A model generated the notes under the pieces. It did no database searches. It was given only the letters and a program-made list of their open reading frames with translations, and was not told the DNA's origin. Shown here in pieces: positions 14,908-23,991 of a stretch of 64,000 nucleotides of DNA; positions within the stretch are counted from its first letter, which is position 1; the number at the start of each line of letters is the position of its first letter. The stretch lies in contig NZ_JAJFAW010000003.1 of assembly GCF_020711255.1 (NCBI RefSeq), forward strand, positions 1 to 64,000, read 5' to 3'. A program made the translations under genes and the position numbers. The stretch comes from Hymenobacter plasmatis. Lineage in GTDB: Bacteria > Bacteroidota > Bacteroidia > Cytophagales > Hymenobacteraceae.

Positions 14908-16464
14908 TTAGTAGCCCGGGTTTTGCGTCAGGCGCAGCAAGTCCACGTCGGTGCGGGGCAGCGGCAGCAGGCGCGACTTGTTGAGCTGGAAAGTGCTGAA
15001 ATGGTCGTCGCGGGCCTTGAGCTGGTCGATGCCGGCCTGGCTTTCAAGCAAGCCCCAGCGCTTGAGGTCAAACCAGCGCTGCTCTTCGCCGGTCAGCTCG
15101 GTTACCCGCTCGTGCATGAGCTGGGTGCGCAGGGTGGCTTGGGTAAAGTTGGCGGCTACCAGCGGGGCCAGGCCGGCGCGCTGGCGCACCTGGTTGATGA
15201 GCGGCACCGCGCCGGCCGTGTTACCGGTTTCATTCAGGGCTTCGGCCTGCAGCAGCAGCACGTCGGCGTAGCGCATCACGCGCTGGTTGATGGGGGAATC
15301 GAAGTTCTCGAAGTTCCGGTAGTAGTCGGTCTGGTACTTGCGCCAGTAGGTGCGGCTGCGGTCGCGGGCGTTGCCAGCGTAGCGGGCCAAGAAGCCGCGG
15401 CCGTACACCAGCGTGTCGGCATCAAGGGGCAGGGTGGTGGCAAACAAGCGGCGGTTGTAGAACACGGTGGCGGCCAGGCGCGGGTCGCGCTGCCCGCTCA
15501 CGGTGCCTTCCTTCAAAAACTCGTTCACCACCCACGGGCGCACTTCGGCGTCGACGAAGCCGCCGGCATTGGGTGCGCCCCAGAACTGCGAGCGCTGGCC
15601 GCCTTCCGACGACGTGGCGTCGTCGCCATCGTTACCGCCCAGCTTGTCGTCGTTGAACTGCACTTCGAAGATGGACTCCGAGTTGTTTTCCGTGGTGTGG
15701 CGGAAGTTGTCGGTGTAGTTCGGCGTGAGGCTGTAGGTGGTCCCGATTACCTTGGCAAACTCGGCCTGGGCATCGGCCCAGCGGCGGTTTTGCATGTAGG
15801 CCTTGCCCAGCAGCGTGGTGGCGGCCCCGCGAGTAGCGCGGCCCAGGTCGGTACCGGTGTAGCTGGCGGGCAGGTCGGGTTGGGCGGCTTTCAGGTCGGC
15901 AATTATCTGGTCCCATACCTGCGCCTCGGTAGCCTGGGCCGCGTTGGTTTCCAGGGTGGCGCCGGCTTTTAGCACGAGCGGCACGTTGCCGTAGAGGGCC
16001 ACCAGGTTGTAATAGTAGAGGGCGCGCAGGAAGCGGGCTTCGGCCAGCACGCGCTTTTGCAGGGTGGCGTCCATGCCGGCGATGCCGGGCACGTTGTCCA
16101 GCACCTGGTTGGTGCGGAAGATGGCGCGGTAGTGGTCGCGCCAGATGTTCTGCGACACCTCAAAGTCGTAGTTCACCTGCACAAAGCGGTTCCAGTCGAG
16201 CAGCTCGCCCCAGGGGCTTTGGCTGAAGGAGTCGTCGGAACGCGTGTCGAAGGCGAAGTTGAGCCAGCGGCGGTAGGTGCCGAGCTGCTGCAGGCCGCTG
16301 TAGGCGGCGTTCACGCCTTTCACGGCGTCGTCGCTTGTTTTCCAGAACGAGGCCGTGGTGGGCACGTTCGGGTTCACTTGGTCGAGCGGGTCTTTTTGGC
16401 AAGCGGCCGCGGTGAGCAGCACGCTCCCCGCCAACACCAGCCGGATATACTTACTGAATTTCAT
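14908..16464 (-). CDS. SusD/RagB family nutrient-binding lipoprotein
   Basis: The 518-residue surface lipoprotein captures glycan and hands it to its SusC partner. ATG at 16464 is chosen because MKFSKYIRLVLAGSVLLTAA ends in AAC with Cys22 as lipid anchor. Typical SusD parts follow: TASFWKTSDDAVKGVNAAYSGLQ, the TPR-like helices with RFLRALYYYNLVALYGNVPLV, and the C-terminal MRYADVLLLQAEALNETGN...LINQVRQRAGL and LMHERVTELTGEEQRWFDLKRWG. Its start is 39 bp after the susC stop. Glycan specificity is set by surface loops and is not readable here. Confidence 0.95.
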   Translation of the reverse strand: MKFSKYIRLVLAGSVLLTAAACQKDPLDQVNPNVPTTASFWKTSDDAVKGVNAAYSGLQQLGTYRRWLNFAFDTRSDDSFSQSPWGELLDWNRFVQVNYDFEVSQNIWRDHYRAIFRTNQVLDNVPGIAGMDATLQKRVLAEARFLRALYYYNLVALYGNVPLVLKAGATLETNAAQATEAQVWDQIIADLKAAQPDLPASYTGTDLGRATRGAATTLLGKAYMQNRRWADAQAEFAKVIGTTYSLTPNYTDNFRHTTENNSESIFEVQFNDDKLGGNDGDDATSSEGGQRSQFWGAPNAGGFVDAEVRPWVVNEFLKEGTVSGQRDPRLAATVFYNRRLFATTLPLDADTLVYGRGFLARYAGNARDRSRTYWRKYQTDYYRNFENFDSPINQRVMRYADVLLLQAEALNETGNTAGAVPLINQVRQRAGLAPLVAANFTQATLRTQLMHERVTELTGEEQRWFDLKRWGLLESQAGIDQLKARDDHFSTFQLNKSRLLPLPRTDVDLLRLTQNPGY

Positions 16465-16503
16465 GGGTTGAGATTTAATCGGTGGGAAGGGCAAATGCCG
16501 GGC

Positions 16504-19500
16504 TTAGATGCCGACCTGAACGCCCAAAGTGAAACTGCGCAGGTTGGGGTAGCTGCCTTCGTCGAAGCCTCGGGCCAGGTTGTTGGCCGGGCTGCCAGGC
16601 GAGCCGCTGCCCACGGTTTCGGGGTCGTAGCCGGAGTACTTGGTGGCCGTAAACACGTTCTGGCCGGTGGCGTAGATGCGGAAGCTGCTGATGCCCTTCA
16701 GGCTAGTCAGGTAGGCCTTGGGCAGGGTGAAGCCCACCTGCAGGTTTTTCAGGCGCAGGTACGAGCCGCTTTCCAGCCAGCGGCTGGAAGCGAAGCGGGC
16801 GTTGTTGCCGGCGGCATCGCCGCTAATCACCGCGCGGGGCGTGGTGGTAGAGGGGTTGCTGGCGGTCCAGGGCTGCAAGTCGGCGCGGTAGTTCCCGTTC
16901 TCGTCGAGGCGGTCGAGGAAGTAGCGGCTGATGTTGAACACGTCGTTGCCGTACACGCCCTGGAAGAAGGCCGTCATATCGAAGGCGCCGTAGCCCAGGT
17001 TGAGGTTGGCGCCGTACTGCAGCTTGGGAAACACGCGGCCCACGTGGGTGCGGTCAGCGTCGGAGATGATGCCGTCGCCGTTGGTGTCCTTGTAGCGCAC
17101 GTCGCCGGCCTGCAGGCCCTTCGGAATGTTGGTGTCGCCGCTCTGGTAGATGCCGTCGAACTGGAACAGGTAGAACGAGCCCAATTCGTAGCCCACTTCG
17201 GTGCGGGTGGCGCCGTTGGGCCCGCCCACGAAGAAGTTTTCTTTCTCGCCCGAGCGGCCCAGGTCGGTTACCCGGTTTTTCAGGGTCGACAGGTTGGCGT
17301 TGACGCCGTAGCGGAACTTGGCGCGGTTGTCATTGTAGCCCAACTGGAATTCAAAGCCCTTGTTTTCCAGCTTGCCCAGGTTGCGGAAAGGCGCGGCGCC
17401 GGCATTGCCGAGCACCAAAGCCACGTCGGGGTTAATCAGCGCGTCGCGCGTTTCCGAAATGTAGTAATCGGCCGAAAACGACAGCCGGTCTTCGAGCAAG
17501 CCCAGGTCGAAGCCGAAGTTGGAGGTGCGGCGCTCTTCCCACTTGATGTTGGAACTAGCCAGCGCGGTTTGGGCCGCGCCGTTCACGATGGTCTGGCCCT
17601 GGCCAAACACGTAGTTCACGTTCGGGTTGATGAAGCCCTGATAGAGGTAGGACCCGCCGTAGGCACCGGGCAGCTGGTCGTTGCCGAGGGCGCCGTAGCT
17701 GGCGCGCAGCTTGAGGTTGCTCACCGCCGTCACGCCCTGGAAAAAGCTTTCCTTGGACACGCGCCAGCCCACCGAGGCCGCGCCGAAGTTGCCGCGGCGG
17801 TTGCTCGGGTCAAACACCGACGAGCCGTCGTTGCGGTACGCCGCCGTGAGCAGGTAGCGCTGGTCGTAGTCGTAGGTAACCTGCCCGAAGTACGATTCCT
17901 TGGTGCGGGTAAACTGCGAGCCGGTGGCTTGCGGGTTTTGCGAGCCGGCGTCGAGGGCCCAGTAGTAGGTGGGGCCGGTGCCGTAGCCGAAGCTGGCGCC
18001 GCGGGTAAACTCCTGGTCGAAGCGCTGGCGGCTGTAGCCGGCCACGGCCGTCACGTTGTTCAGGCCAATGCTCTTATCAAACGTCAGGGTGTTTTCCACC
18101 ATGCCAAACAGCTCGTTGCCCTGGTTTTCGGCATACGAGGAGGGGTTCAGCGGGTCGTTTTGGCGCCACTGGCCGTACTGGCGCTTTTCGCGGTCGTGGA
18201 AGCCGTGGTACTCCGTGGCCAGGTTGAGCCGGTAGCGGAGGAAGTCGAAGATGGAAACCTCACCGTACACGTTGCCCTGCAGGCGGTTGGAGGTGCCGGT
18301 GTTGGTGAGCAGGCTTTGCAGCGCAATGGGGTTGGTACCGAAGGTGATAGCCGTGTTGTTGGAGCCAAAGCCGAAGCCGCCGGGGTTGCGGGCATCGTAC
18401 ACGGGCGTCACGGGCGTCATGCGCACCACGTCGATGAAGGGCAGGCCGTTCACGCGGGTTTGGTTGGTGCGCGTGAGCAGCAGGTTTTGGCCCACCTTGA
18501 AGCGGCCGCGGTTGAAACCCGTGTTGATGCGGGCGCTGTAGCGCTCAAACTGCGGGCCCTGAATGGTGCCCGTTTGGCGGAAGTACCCGCCCGACAGCGC
18601 AAAGTTGGAGTTGTCGCCACCGCCGCTCACGCCCAGGTTGTAGTCTTGCACCGAGCCTTGCTTGAACAGCTCTTTCTGCCAGTCGGTGCTGTAGCCGGGC
18701 AGAGTCTTGGCGAAGGGGTTGCGGTCGTCGGGGTTGCCGGCGCCGCCGGCCCGGTTGGCCCCGGCATAGGCTGCGTTGTTGATTTCAGCCCAACGGGTGG
18801 CATCGGCCAGGTCGTAACGCTTGGCAATGTTTTGCACGCCCGCATACGCGCTGGCCGTGACCACCGCCGGCCCAGAACGGCCGTGCTTGGTGGTGACAAT
18901 AATGACGCCGTTGGCGCCCGAAGCCCCGTAAGGCGCCAGCGAAGCCGCGTCTTTCAGCACCTGCACCGACTCCACATCCTGGGGGTTAAAATCGCGCTGG
19001 CCGCCGCCTTGCACCCACAGTCCATCAATCACATACAGCGGGCCGCTGCCGCTGCCCAGCGTGCCCACGCCGCGGATGTTAATCACAGGCGCTTGGCCGG
19101 GAATACCCGAGTTGGCCACCGTCACGCCGGCTACGCGGCCCTGAATGGCCTCGGCCACGCTGGCTACCGGCGCGCGGCGCACGTCCTGGGAATTGACGGT
19201 CGAAACCGCGCCGGTTACGTCCTGGCGATTCTGGACCAGGTAGCCCACCACAATGGCTTCCGACAGCTGCTGCACGTCGGTGGCCAAAGACACGGTAATT
19301 GTGGTCTGGCCGTTCACCGGCACTTCCTTGGAGATGTAGCCCACCGATGAAATCAGCAGGGTGGCGTCGGCCGGGGCGTCGAGGGTAAAGCCGCCGTCGG
19401 CGCCGGTGGAGGTGCCGTTGGTAGTGCCTTTCACCAGCACGGTTACGCCGGGCAGGCCGTCGCCTTTCTCATCGAGCACGCGGCCGGTAATGGCCTGGAC

Positions 19501-19635
19501 CGGGGCCGCGGAATAGCTGTACGGCGCCAATAGAAGCCCCGAGGCTTCGGCCCCCGCAGAAAGGGCGCACAGTGGCAGGCAGAACAGCAGCGCCGGCACG
19601 GTTTGTCGGCGCAAACTTTTGTAAGATTTTTTCAT
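16504..19635 (-). CDS. SusC/RagA family TonB-dependent outer-membrane transporter
   Basis: The 1043-residue transporter imports oligosaccharides bound by the SusD lid, powered by TonB. ATG at 19635 (MKKSYKSLRRQ) gives a proper signal peptide. An N-terminal carboxypeptidase-regulatory-like domain (ITGRVLDEKGDGLPGVTVLV, about residues 50-125) precedes the plug, which carries the SusC mark GPLYVIDGLWVQGG...VESVQVLKDAASLAPYG and GVIIVTTKHG. A 22-strand barrel ends in an aromatic-poor FTLGVQVGI. The plug start reads VVGYLVQNRQDVTGAVSTV, close to the usual pattern. It heads an operon with susD and two GH43 genes. Confidence 0.95.
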   Translation of the reverse strand: MKKSYKSLRRQTVPALLFCLPLCALSAGAEASGLLLAPYSYSAAPVQAITGRVLDEKGDGLPGVTVLVKGTTNGTSTGADGGFTLDAPADATLLISSVGYISKEVPVNGQTTITVSLATDVQQLSEAIVVGYLVQNRQDVTGAVSTVNSQDVRRAPVASVAEAIQGRVAGVTVANSGIPGQAPVINIRGVGTLGSGSGPLYVIDGLWVQGGGQRDFNPQDVESVQVLKDAASLAPYGASGANGVIIVTTKHGRSGPAVVTASAYAGVQNIAKRYDLADATRWAEINNAAYAGANRAGGAGNPDDRNPFAKTLPGYSTDWQKELFKQGSVQDYNLGVSGGGDNSNFALSGGYFRQTGTIQGPQFERYSARINTGFNRGRFKVGQNLLLTRTNQTRVNGLPFIDVVRMTPVTPVYDARNPGGFGFGSNNTAITFGTNPIALQSLLTNTGTSNRLQGNVYGEVSIFDFLRYRLNLATEYHGFHDREKRQYGQWRQNDPLNPSSYAENQGNELFGMVENTLTFDKSIGLNNVTAVAGYSRQRFDQEFTRGASFGYGTGPTYYWALDAGSQNPQATGSQFTRTKESYFGQVTYDYDQRYLLTAAYRNDGSSVFDPSNRRGNFGAASVGWRVSKESFFQGVTAVSNLKLRASYGALGNDQLPGAYGGSYLYQGFINPNVNYVFGQGQTIVNGAAQTALASSNIKWEERRTSNFGFDLGLLEDRLSFSADYYISETRDALINPDVALVLGNAGAAPFRNLGKLENKGFEFQLGYNDNRAKFRYGVNANLSTLKNRVTDLGRSGEKENFFVGGPNGATRTEVGYELGSFYLFQFDGIYQSGDTNIPKGLQAGDVRYKDTNGDGIISDADRTHVGRVFPKLQYGANLNLGYGAFDMTAFFQGVYGNDVFNISRYFLDRLDENGNYRADLQPWTASNPSTTTPRAVISGDAAGNNARFASSRWLESGSYLRLKNLQVGFTLPKAYLTSLKGISSFRIYATGQNVFTATKYSGYDPETVGSGSPGSPANNLARGFDEGSYPNLRSFTLGVQVGI

Positions 19636-20180
19636 TAGAAAAAAGGTTGGTGGGACTTTTAGAAACTGAGGTACTGCAAACGATTGCAGCAGGTGGGCAA
19701 GAACGGAGCCCGACAGCAAAAGGCAGGAACAATGGCAACCAGACTCTTAGCTCATATTGCCAGATTACAACAATACTTTTCTACCAAAAGGTAGGAATAA
19801 ACCAATTTAAAAAAAGTGTTTCCCGCAAGAAGGAGTAGTCAGTAAGGAAAGCTTTCTTGGAAAGAAGGGTTAAAGCCTAACCACATTCTATTCAGATAGC
19901 TGAATAGGTATTATCCTGAAATTGTTTTTAATCAATCACGCCACTTAACTCTTGCCTGGGCCAATGGTTGCGATTATTCGGCCCCAAGTCTGGCAAGTTT
20001 GTTTATCCCTTTCAGTTACACCGATAAACATTTTTGCACGTCTTGTCTTTCGGCTTACCGTGTCGGAAATAGGGGCCTTCGGGGATTCTTCCGGATTTGC
20101 TGTGCACAGCATTGTACCCGCAATAGAGCAGATATATACTGCTTTCCGGAGTTTAGCTCAAGCAATGGCTGGCCGCTGCG
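19636..20180. other. Gene-free stretch upstream of susC
   Basis: The 545 bp hold the susC promoter region and the space after the GH43 at 20181. The part at 19760-19960 is AT-rich. I see no clear TAnnTTTG box with correct spacing for susC, no coding frame with family features, and no strong terminator hairpin. Regulation by an outside factor (hybrid two-component or ECF system) is possible, as no such regulator gene is in the window. Confidence 0.5.
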
Positions 20181-21245
20181 CTACTCGCCCGAGGGCCGGG
20201 CCAAGGGCTGGCCCGGCGCTACCGGCTTGCCAAAAACCGGGAGGCCGTCGGCACTCCAGGTGAACGCCTGGGCGCGGGGCGAGCGGAACCGCCCGCAGCC
20301 CTGGCCGGCCTCGTCGTTGGCGTGGTACAAAATCCAATCCTGCGTGCCATCGGGCGACTTGAAGAAGGAGTTGTGGCCGGGCGCGAAGACCTTGGCAGCG
20401 GGGTCCTGCTGAAATACCGGCACCGGCGACTTGGTCCAGGAGCCAGGCTGCAGCAGGTCGCTGCCCACAGGGGCCGTGAGCATGCCCAAGGCGTAGAAAT
20501 CGGTCCAGCAGCCGCTGGCCGAATAAATGAGCACCAGTTTGTCGCCGTGCCGCAACACTTCCGGGCCCTCGTTCACGTCGACGTGCGGCGGGTTGTCGGC
20601 GGCGTTCAGGTCGCCGTTGCGTTCCCAGCCAAATACCGGGGTGGACACCTTCAGGCGCGGGCCGTCCACGGTCCAGGGGTTTTTCAGGTGGGCCAGGTAG
20701 ATGTTTTGCCGGCCGTTGACGTCGCCTTCCCACCCCGACCACACTAGGTACAGCTGGCCGTTGTTTTCGAACACCGAGCCGTCGATGGCCCATTTGTTGG
20801 TGGCGTCGGTGAGCTGGCCTTTGTCGGTCCAGGTGCCCTGCATGGGGTCGGGCGAGGCGTTTTCCAGCACCCACAGGCGGTGGCTTTGGTTGGTGCCGGC
20901 GTCGGCGGCGTAGTACAGGTACCACTTGCCGCGGAGGTAGTGCAGCTCGGGGGCCCAGATGTCACGGGAGTTGGGCCCGGTGGCTGGTGGCGTCCACACG
21001 ACTTTGCTGGGCGCAGACTTGAGCTGGCTCAACGACTTGGTTTTCCAGAGCGTGATGTTGCGGCCGGTGGTGTGGGTGTAGTAATAATACCCCTCGTGGT
21101 AAATGCTCCACGGGTCGGCCCCGGCGGGCAGCAGCGGGTTGGTGAAGGTGTTGGCCGCGGGCGCCGCGGGCTGCTGCGCGAAGGCTGGGCCGGCCAGGAG
21201 CAGGGTCGTTAGAATAAAAAGCAGCCGCGCTAAGAAGTGCCTCAT
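20181..21245 (-). CDS. GH43 glycosidase, exported
   Basis: The 354-residue enzyme has an ordinary signal peptide ending FAQQ, with no lipobox, so it should be periplasmic or released. GH43 features are Asp44 in AGADPWS (base), DIWAPELHYLRGKWYLYY, the Asp in KWAIDGSVFEN, and the Glu in DVNEGPEVLRHG (acid). Near residue 230 it carries a short insert (ERNGDLNAADNPPHV) absent from the otherwise similar GH43 at 13714. It lies downstream of the GH-A gene on the same strand, separated by a repeat of about 200 bp, and upstream of susC, so it is probably under separate control. Confidence 0.9.
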   Translation of the reverse strand: MRHFLARLLFILTTLLLAGPAFAQQPAAPAANTFTNPLLPAGADPWSIYHEGYYYYTHTTGRNITLWKTKSLSQLKSAPSKVVWTPPATGPNSRDIWAPELHYLRGKWYLYYAADAGTNQSHRLWVLENASPDPMQGTWTDKGQLTDATNKWAIDGSVFENNGQLYLVWSGWEGDVNGRQNIYLAHLKNPWTVDGPRLKVSTPVFGWERNGDLNAADNPPHVDVNEGPEVLRHGDKLVLIYSASGCWTDFYALGMLTAPVGSDLLQPGSWTKSPVPVFQQDPAAKVFAPGHNSFFKSPDGTQDWILYHANDEAGQGCGRFRSPRAQAFTWSADGLPVFGKPVAPGQPLARPSGE

Positions 21246-21285
21246 AAATAGAAATTGAGCTAAAAGGAAGCGTTGAACTTAGATG

Positions 21286-21488
21286 AATCTCACCTCGGCC
21301 CCTCTCCAAAAGAGAGGGAAGCCGGACGATTGTAGCGCGGACTCTGTAGTCCGCGTCCACGGCGGAAACCCGAACGACACCCAAACGGCGCGGGGACGCG
21401 GACTGCAGAGTCCGCGCTACATTCCTGCCGCCGTGGCTCCCCTCTCCGCGGGAGAGGGGCTGGGGCTGTGCCCGGCAGGGGTGAGGTT
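21286..21488. repeat. Nested inverted repeats between two glycosidase genes
   Basis: An outer pair rich in CCCCTCTCC and GGAGAGGGG with CTCACC ends (21286-21318 and 21439-21488) encloses an inner 28-bp inverted repeat, TGTAGCGCGGACTCTGTAGT onward (21331-21358) against its complement at 21394-21421 with one mismatch. No coding frame is evident. The structure fits one mobile palindrome inserted into another. Confidence 0.75.
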
Positions 21489-21489
21489 C

Positions 21490-22587
21490 CTACTTCCCGT
21501 TCATTTTCTTAATCAGCTCAGTTTCATCCTGGTGATAGGGAGTGCCGTCTTTCCGGAACACCTCGTGAAACCATTCCACGGGCTCGCTGCCGTCGGCAAT
21601 GGGCACGTCCCACTGGTACTTGGTGTTGGTCTTTCCATCGACCAGGCCCCAGTTGATGGCGCCCACGTTCTGCTTTTTGAGCAGGGGCATGATGGTGGAG
21701 AAGCGGCTGTTGCGGGGCCGGGCCATGTATTCGGTGCACACCAGCGGCCGGCCGTGGGTTTCCAGCAGCTCAATAATGCGCTCGTGGGCCGGCGTCTCGT
21801 CGTAGCAGTGGTAGGTAATGATGTCGGAATGCAGGGCTTGGTACTTGTTCAGGGCTTCAAAGCCCCAGTTCCAGAGGCCCATGCTCAGGGGCTGGTCGGG
21901 GCCCACGGCGCGGGCCCAGGCAAAGACGTTGCGCACCAGCGGCAGCGAGGTGGTGAACTTGTCGGAGTTGCCGGGCTCGTTGAACAAGTCCCAGAGCAGG
22001 ATGCGCTCGTCGTGGGCGAAGCTGCGGAGCACGTCCTGCACATAGGGCTTCAGGGCGATGAACTTGCTGGAATCGCGCGAAATAATGTCGCCGGGGTCCT
22101 GCATCCAGCCCGAGTTGTGGATGCCGGTTTTGGGAGCGGGCTGCGGGCCAGGCTGCGGCAGCTTGTTCCAGCAGTCGTCGAAGAAAACCAGGATGGTTTG
22201 GATGTGGTGCTTGTTGGCAATTTCCAAATACTGATTTACGCGCTGCTTGAAGCCCTTGGGGTCCTGCTGCCAGGCCAGGCTGTGCAGAAACACGCGCATG
22301 GTGTTGAAGCCAATGCCTTCGGCCCAGCCCAATTCCCGGTCGATGGTGGTGGGGTCGAAAGTAGCGGCCTGCCACATTTCCAGCTGGTTGATGGCCGTGC
22401 TGGGCGTGAAGTTGGCTCCGCTCATCCAGGGGTGCGTCTTGTACCAGGCGTTGGCCTTTTCGATGGACCACCGCTGGTCTTGCACGGTGGCCACGCTCGC
22501 GGGGCCTTTGATTTTAACCTTGGTCTTCTGGGCAACAGCGCCGTAAGAGGTTAGCAGCAGCAGGCTATACAGGAAGAGCTTCTTCAT
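21490..22587 (-). CDS. Clan GH-A glycoside hydrolase (GH5-like)
   Basis: The 365-residue exported enzyme starts at ATG 22587 with MKKLFLYSLLLLTSYGAVAQ. The (beta/alpha)8 fold shows HPWMSGANFTPSTAINQLEMW, GFNTMRVFLHSLAWQQD, the acid/base Glu in LLWDLFNEPGNS and the nucleophile Glu in RPLVCTEYMAR, near TYHCYDET. That pattern belongs to the cellulase/GH5 type. Bacteroidota homologues are often annotated as 1,4-beta-xylanase, but the activity is not secure. As part of the locus it could cut a polysaccharide backbone after GH43 enzymes strip side chains. It is divergent from the GH43 at 22814. Confidence 0.85.
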   Translation of the reverse strand: MKKLFLYSLLLLTSYGAVAQKTKVKIKGPASVATVQDQRWSIEKANAWYKTHPWMSGANFTPSTAINQLEMWQAATFDPTTIDRELGWAEGIGFNTMRVFLHSLAWQQDPKGFKQRVNQYLEIANKHHIQTILVFFDDCWNKLPQPGPQPAPKTGIHNSGWMQDPGDIISRDSSKFIALKPYVQDVLRSFAHDERILLWDLFNEPGNSDKFTTSLPLVRNVFAWARAVGPDQPLSMGLWNWGFEALNKYQALHSDIITYHCYDETPAHERIIELLETHGRPLVCTEYMARPRNSRFSTIMPLLKKQNVGAINWGLVDGKTNTKYQWDVPIADGSEPVEWFHEVFRKDGTPYHQDETELIKKMNGK

Positions 22588-22813
22588 TGAACAAAAGGGG
22601 AGAGGAGGATGCCGGCGAGCCCCGCCTGGGCAGGTTCTGGCAGGAAAGATAAGCGGAATAGCTATGCCTGCATCTTCTCGATGGCGCGACCAAGCGCGGC
22701 CTGCTAACCTCGCCCCGCCGCTAGCCCAACAACCAGGAAGTAGCTCCGAACTGAGCTGCTGATATACCTTACTCCCCGAAAGCGCTTCCTCCCCACCCAG
22801 CAAATTGCCCGCC

Positions 22814-23884
22814 ATGCCCTCCCGCCGTGATTTTCTGCTGCAAGCCACTACCGGCCTGGCCGCTTTGGCCGTAGCCAGCCAGGCCGCCGCCCGCGCGGCC
22901 GGCACCTATACCAACCCCGTGTACGCCGGCCAGTTTCCCGACCCGTTTGTGCTGCGGCACCATGGGCACTACTACGCCTTTGGCACCACTGGCCAGGGCC
23001 GCACCGCCGATGGCCGCATTTTCACCTTGCTCACTTCCGACAATCTGGTGAACTGGAAAAACGCGGGCGGCGCCCTTACGCCGCCCGCCGGCGCCGAAGG
23101 GGCCGAGTTTTGGGCCCCCGAAGTGGTGTACCACAAGGGCACGTTCTACATGTACTACTCCATGGGCGGCGGGGCCATTGCGGCCACGGTGGGCCACCGC
23201 CTGCACGTGGCCACCAGCAAAAAGCCCGAGGGCCCCTACACGCAAGTGGCGCTGCTCGACGTGCCCGCCAGCAAGTTTACCATTGATGCCCACCCGTACC
23301 AGGACAGCGACGGGCAGTGGTACCTGTTCTACGCCCGCGACTTCATTGATTCTGATAACGGCTACCGCCCCGGCACCGGCCTGGTGGTAGACCGCCTTCT
23401 GGGCATGACCAGCCTGGCCGGCGAAAGCCGCACCGTGATGCGCGCCCGCCACGACTGGACGGTGTTTGAGAAAAACCGCATCATGCCGCTCTACGGCAAC
23501 AAAACCTTCGCCGAGTGGCACACCCTAGAAGGGCCCTTTGTGCGCAGGCACGGCGGCAAGTACTACTGCTTCTACAGCGGCGCCAACTTTCTCACGCCCC
23601 GCTACGGCGTGGACTACTGCGTGGCCAATTCCGTGCTCGGGCCATATTCGGACGAAGGTGCGGCCAACGGCCCGCGCGTGCTGCACGCCGTGGCTGGCCA
23701 CGTGCGCGGCCCCGGCCACCACTCCCACGTGATGGGCCCCGACGGCAAGACCGAATACCTGGTGTACCACGCCTGGAACAAGGCCATGACCGAGCGCCAG
23801 CTGTGCATCGATAAACTGGCCTGGACGGCCGATGGGCCGCGTTGCGTGGGCCCCACCTACACGCCCCAGCCCGTGCCGGCGTAG
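22814..23884 (+). CDS. GH43 glycosidase with twin-arginine signal
   Basis: The 356-residue protein begins MPSRRDFLLQATTGLAALAV, a twin-arginine signal peptide (RRDFL), so it is likely folded before export to the periplasm. ATG at 22814 is preferred to the TTG three codons upstream. GH43 marks are GQFPDPFVLRHHGHYYAFG with Asp43 as base, EFWAPEVVYHKGTFYMYYS, the Asp in FTIDAHPYQDSDGQWYLFY and the Glu in HTLEGPFVRRHGGKYYCFYS. It is the only enzyme of the locus on the plus strand and the only one with a Tat signal. Arabinanase-like activity is possible but unproven. Confidence 0.9.
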   Translation: MPSRRDFLLQATTGLAALAVASQAAARAAGTYTNPVYAGQFPDPFVLRHHGHYYAFGTTGQGRTADGRIFTLLTSDNLVNWKNAGGALTPPAGAEGAEFWAPEVVYHKGTFYMYYSMGGGAIAATVGHRLHVATSKKPEGPYTQVALLDVPASKFTIDAHPYQDSDGQWYLFYARDFIDSDNGYRPGTGLVVDRLLGMTSLAGESRTVMRARHDWTVFEKNRIMPLYGNKTFAEWHTLEGPFVRRHGGKYYCFYSGANFLTPRYGVDYCVANSVLGPYSDEGAANGPRVLHAVAGHVRGPGHHSHVMGPDGKTEYLVYHAWNKAMTERQLCIDKLAWTADGPRCVGPTYTPQPVPA

Positions 23885-23991
23885 CAGTTGGCGGGGCCGG
23901 CCGGGGTAGGGCCGGGAGGCAGCGCTTCGATAGTGGAAACAGTGTGGCGACCTTTGCCGTTGCAAGCACCTACGTTGTGCTTATTTCGCCC

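Noticed and set aside
16057-19350. A plus-strand open frame of nearly 1100 codons opposite susC and susD
   Set aside because: It lies wholly antisense to two clear genes and spans both, including their junction. It has low-complexity Val/Ala/Gly/His composition, as expected when GC-rich codons are read backwards. No domain is visible.
19952-20412. Plus-strand frames upstream of susC
   Set aside because: No signal, motif or promoter; the second half runs antisense into the GH43 gene at 20181.
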